Below, piece after piece: positions 61,420 through 64,000 of a stretch of DNA of 64,000 bases. Each line of letters begins with the position of its first letter. Positions within the stretch are counted from its first letter, which is position 1. The notes beneath the pieces were generated by a model. It ran no database searches and was not told the origin of the DNA. It saw nothing but the letters and a program-made list of their open reading frames with translations. The translations under genes were made by a program, and so were the position numbers. The DNA comes from Amycolatopsis endophytica (lineage in GTDB: Bacteria > Actinomycetota > Actinomycetes > Mycobacteriales > Pseudonocardiaceae), in assembly GCF_013410405.1 (NCBI RefSeq), contig NZ_JACCFK010000002.1:1364001-1428000 (forward strand), written 5' to 3'.

Positions 61420-61846
61420 CTCGCGATCGGCCGGCTGGCGGCCGCCGCCGGGGTGACCGTGCGCGCCGTCCGCTACTACCACCACGTCGGCCTGCTAGCT
61501 CGGCGAGTACCGCCGCCGCATCGCCGAACTGGCCGGCGGCGAAAGCCTCGTCCTGCCCCCGGAAGTGGTCGCTCTCCTGGACCGGATGCGCGGTCTCGGC
61601 GTCAGCGAGCGGCGGGTCCGGCTCGAACGCGACGCGTGGATCCTCGAGCGTGCCCTGGATCCCCAGGCGGTGCCGCGACGGCTGCGCGAGAAGAACGCCG
61701 CCTTCGACGACCTGGACGCCTGGGACATCGCCCACGAACAGGACGGCGGCCCGTCGCACTCCCGGGAGCTGCTGGTGTCCCGGATCTCCGAGGCGTCGCC
61801 GGCGCGCGGAGCAGCGCCGGCTGAGCGGCGGTCCGGACAAGAATAG
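61417..61846 (+). pseudogene. MerR family regulator, internally deleted
   Basis: Starts LAIGRLAAAAGVTVRAVRYY, the MerR helix-turn-helix, then breaks in LLA. The C-terminal effector half resumes in a different frame at GEYRRRIAELAGGESLVLPP and runs to AAPAERRSGQE. An RBS AGGAGGA precedes the GTG. Third consecutive gene with its middle removed. Confidence 0.75.
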
Positions 61847-61915
61847 TTGCCGGTCCGGCACCACGTTGGCCGTCGTCGCGCGGCGGGCGGCGCCCATCTG
61901 TAGTGCGATAGGAAG

Positions 61916-63373
61916 ATGAGTACCTTTCGCTCATTCCTGGACAAGGTGGACGAACGGATCGGAGACGGCCTGGAGCACGTCCTGTGCGCCCACCACGCGC
62001 GCCGGCTGCGCAGGCTGGGCTGGGGCGAAGTGCTCGAACCGGGCGGCATCGAGGACCGGTTCGGCGGCCGCGCGGAGATCCGGCGGGGCAACAGCATCGA
62101 AGTGCTGGTGGACGGCGAGGAGGCGCTGCCCGCGATCCGGGACGCGATCGCGGGCGCCCGGTCGCACGTGCACATCGCCAACTGGCACGCCAGCCCGGAC
62201 TTCCGGCTGACTCGCGAACCGGACGCGCCCACGCTGCGGGACCTGCTCGCCTCGACCGCGCGGCGCGGCGTGGACGTGCGGGTGCTGCTGTGGGCGGGAC
62301 CGCCGGTGCCCGCCTTCCAGCCGACGCGCGGCCTGGTGCGGTCGGAGCAGCGGAAGTTCACCGAGAACACCGCCGTCCAGTGCGTGCTCGACGCCCGCGA
62401 ACGGACGTTGCACTGCCACCACGAGAAGCTCGTGATCGTCGACGACACGGTGGCGTTCGTGGGCGGCGTGGACTTCACCGCGCTGGAGGGCGACCGGCAC
62501 GACAGCACCGAGCACCGGGCGGACCGGCCGATCGGCTGGCACGACCTGATGACGCGGCTGCGTGGCCCGGTCGTGGCCGACGTCGCGGACCACTTCCGGC
62601 GGCGGTGGAGCGAGATCGCGGGTGAGGACCTGCCCTCGCCCGCGACGCCGGAGCCGGCGGGCGGCAGCAACGCGCAGCTGCTGCGCACGGTGCCGGACGG
62701 GACGTACGGGTTCGCACCGAAGGGCGAGTTCACGGTTCTCGACGCCTACCTGCGCGCGCTGCGTTCGGCACGGCGGCTCGTGTACCTGGAGAACCAGTTC
62801 CTGTGGTCACCGGAGATCGCGGAGGTGCTGATCGGCAAACTGTGTGATCCGCCGTCCCCGCAGTTCCGCGTGGTGTTGTTGTTGCCACGCAAACCCAGCA
62901 ACGGCGCGGACACCACACGCGGTCAGCTCGGCAGGCTTCTCGACGCGGACGACGGCAACCACCGTCTGCTGGCGACGACGATCAGCAGCCACGACGGCGA
63001 ATCCTCGGCGCCGGTGTACGTGCACGCGAAGCTCGGCATCGTGGACGACGAATGGATGACCATCGGCTCGGCGAACCTCAACGAGCACTCGCTGTTCAAC
63101 GACACGGAGGTCAACATCGCGACCGACGACCGGGACCTGATCCGCGCCACGAGGCTGCGGCTGTGGTCGGAACACCTGCGCCGCCCGGCGGACGCGGTCG
63201 ACGGTGACCCGGCGGACGTCGTGGACGGCCTGTGGCGCCCCATCGCGGAGGAACAGGCGGACCTCGAACGCCGCGGTGCGCGGCGCACGCACCGGCTGGT
63301 ACTGCTGCCGGGCGTATCGCGCCGCGCGGAACGCCTCGAAGGCCCCCTGCGGGGCCTGCTCGTGGACGGCTGA
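61916..63373 (+). CDS. Phospholipase D-family protein
   Basis: 485 aa. Two HKD motifs: HCHHEKLVIVDD in the first half and YVHAKLGIVDDEWMTIGSAN in the second. The family makes or hydrolyses phosphodiester bonds, e.g. cardiolipin synthases and phospholipases. No signal peptide is clear and the N-terminal 25 residues are soluble. GATAGGAAG precedes the ATG. It stands alone between the core-deleted genes and the HigBA locus. Confidence 0.92.
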   Translation: MSTFRSFLDKVDERIGDGLEHVLCAHHARRLRRLGWGEVLEPGGIEDRFGGRAEIRRGNSIEVLVDGEEALPAIRDAIAGARSHVHIANWHASPDFRLTREPDAPTLRDLLASTARRGVDVRVLLWAGPPVPAFQPTRGLVRSEQRKFTENTAVQCVLDARERTLHCHHEKLVIVDDTVAFVGGVDFTALEGDRHDSTEHRADRPIGWHDLMTRLRGPVVADVADHFRRRWSEIAGEDLPSPATPEPAGGSNAQLLRTVPDGTYGFAPKGEFTVLDAYLRALRSARRLVYLENQFLWSPEIAEVLIGKLCDPPSPQFRVVLLLPRKPSNGADTTRGQLGRLLDADDGNHRLLATTISSHDGESSAPVYVHAKLGIVDDEWMTIGSANLNEHSLFNDTEVNIATDDRDLIRATRLRLWSEHLRRPADAVDGDPADVVDGLWRPIAEEQADLERRGARRTHRLVLLPGVSRRAERLEGPLRGLLVDG

Positions 63374-63409
63374 CGCACCCGTAACGTTTGACGTCGTCAA
63401 CGCCGCCGT

Positions 63410-63523
63410 CGAGCCGGTGATCGGGTCGGCCAGCACGGCATCCGCGTCAACGGCCAATGGCGAATCTGCTTCAGATGGACGGAGGCAGGCCCCGAAGACG
63501 TCGAGATGTGCGACTACCACTGA
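63410..63523 (+). pseudogene. higB: HigB toxin, 3' fragment
   Basis: The frame GDRVGQHGIRVNGQWRICFR then AGPEDVEMCDYH is the C-terminal third of HigB/RelE-type toxins. The N-terminal part and start are absent. A TTGACG-T-CGTCAA palindrome lies upstream at 63388-63400. It ends 23 bp before higA. Confidence 0.75.
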
Positions 63524-63546
63524 CCCACACCGGGGGGACACGACCG

Positions 63547-64000
63547 ATGAGCGACCTACTCGAACCGATCCACCCTGGCGAGATCCTCCTTGAGGAGTTC
63601 CTCGCCCCGCTCGGCATCACGCAGCACAAGCTGGCCGTGCTCATCCACGTACCGCCGCGCCGGATCAACGAGATCGTGCACGGCAAGCGCGCCGTCACCG
63701 CGGACACCGCGCTGCGGTTGTCCCGGTTCTTCGGCACGTCCGACCAGTTCTGGATGAGCCTCCAGGCCCGGTACGACCTGGAGAGGGCGCGGGACAGGAT
63801 CGGCCCGGAAGTCGCCGACATCCACCCGCTGAACGAGACCGGCCTGGCCAAAGCCTGGCCCCGGACGGCCGACGCGCCCCGCGGGGGCGGCCGGTGCGGG
63901 ACCGGCCACCCCCGCGCGGGGGTCACATCGTCGGTGCGGCGCCCGGCGTCGCGGGGCCCACGTGGATCTCGTGGCTCTCCGGCGTCGCGTCGACGGAGCC
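63547..64000 (+). CDS. higA: HigA-type XRE antitoxin, open to window end
   Basis: Helix-turn-helix protein: PIHPGEILLEEFLAPLGITQ, HVPPRRINEIVHGKRAVTAD and GTSDQFWMSLQARYDLERAR are near-consensus HigA. Normal proteins stop about residue 100; here the frame stays open to the edge of the window and through a hairpin, giving at least 151 codons. The true stop may have been lost. Its toxin is only a fragment. Confidence 0.85.
   Translation, partial: MSDLLEPIHPGEILLEEFLAPLGITQHKLAVLIHVPPRRINEIVHGKRAVTADTALRLSRFFGTSDQFWMSLQARYDLERARDRIGPEVADIHPLNETGLAKAWPRTADAPRGGGRCGTGHPRAGVTSSVRRPASRGPRGSRGSPASRRRS
63877..63921 (-). terminator. GC-rich hairpin between convergent genes
   Basis: GGGGG-T-GGCCGGT pairs with ACCGGCC-G-CCCCC on the minus strand around a CCCGC loop, just after the stop of the minus-strand gene at 63923. 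No T tract is visible. It overlaps the extended higA frame. Confidence 0.65.
63923..64000 (-). CDS. Partial CDS at right edge
   Basis: Minus-strand frame ending ESHEIHVGPATPGAAPTM with TGA at 63923-63925, followed by the terminator hairpin. It is the C-terminus of a protein continuing beyond the window; family unknown. Confidence 0.5.
   Translation of the reverse strand, partial: GSVDATPESHEIHVGPATPGAAPTM

Overview
The window reads as chromosome from a high-GC actinomycete. Third codon positions are almost all G or C, GTG starts are common, and many genes begin as leaderless transcripts: a TAnnnT -10 box about 7 nt before an ATG or GTG. The gene mix (F420-type luciferase-like oxidoreductase, DadA/PucR, ABC-F proteins, two bacterial P450s, ECF sigma factor with SnoaL-like tail) fits Pseudonocardiaceae such as Amycolatopsis. 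That placement is inference; no rRNA or ribosomal genes are present.

Layout. 0-10.5 kb: end of an acyl-CoA ligase, ABC-F protein, MFS pump/TetR pair with tandem operators, P450, glyoxalase-like protein, lipoprotein, cupin, DctA transporter with a structured leader, TetR/SDR pair with two operators. 10.5-17.6 kb: aromatic hydroxylase and amidohydrolase-type decarboxylase around a leader-controlled ACT-like protein, then a small-peptide unit, a gutted XRE gene, TetR, a flavin monooxygenase and a serine hydrolase. 17.6-24.7 kb: VapBC, frameshifted epimerase, duplicated small membrane gene around a hypothetical gene and a broken orphan gvpK, PucR/DadA, and a Gre-factor-like protein. 24.7-33 kb: ABC-F gene with an attenuator-type leader, two-component system plus D,D-carboxypeptidase, MarR-P450-ferredoxin operon, TerC gene under a probable manganese riboswitch.

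33-46.6 kb is a catabolic island: FCD-type GntR regulator; a 1074-residue molybdenum oxidoreductase fused to its own flavin and 2Fe-2S electron-transfer modules; ornithine-cyclodeaminase-like protein; AtoE-type transporter; class III CoA-transferase; aldehyde dehydrogenase; TctA/TctB-like transporter; LysR; cupin; zinc dehydrogenase. 46.6-54 kb holds PH-like membrane proteins with a coupled microprotein, a second molybdopterin oxidoreductase operon that lacks the usual N-terminal Fe-S cysteines, a luciferase-like/SRPBCC pair and a lipoprotein. A tRNA-Sec gene (selC) lies at 53994-54088 with no selA, selB or selD in the window. It is followed by an unusual trio: TusA-like/double-ferritin-like fusion, cytoplasmic PhnD-like protein, acyl-CoA-dehydrogenase-like flavoprotein.

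57.4-64 kb: SDR, DHA2 pump, ECF sigma factor, three consecutive genes that have lost their middles (nitronate monooxygenase, alpha/beta hydrolase, MerR), a phospholipase D-family protein, and a HigB remnant beside HigA. The items most worth follow-up are the fused molybdenum enzyme and its island, the two uORF/hairpin leaders, the 31-codon peptide unit near 14.25 kb, selC with its neighbouring trio, and the run of core-deleted genes.
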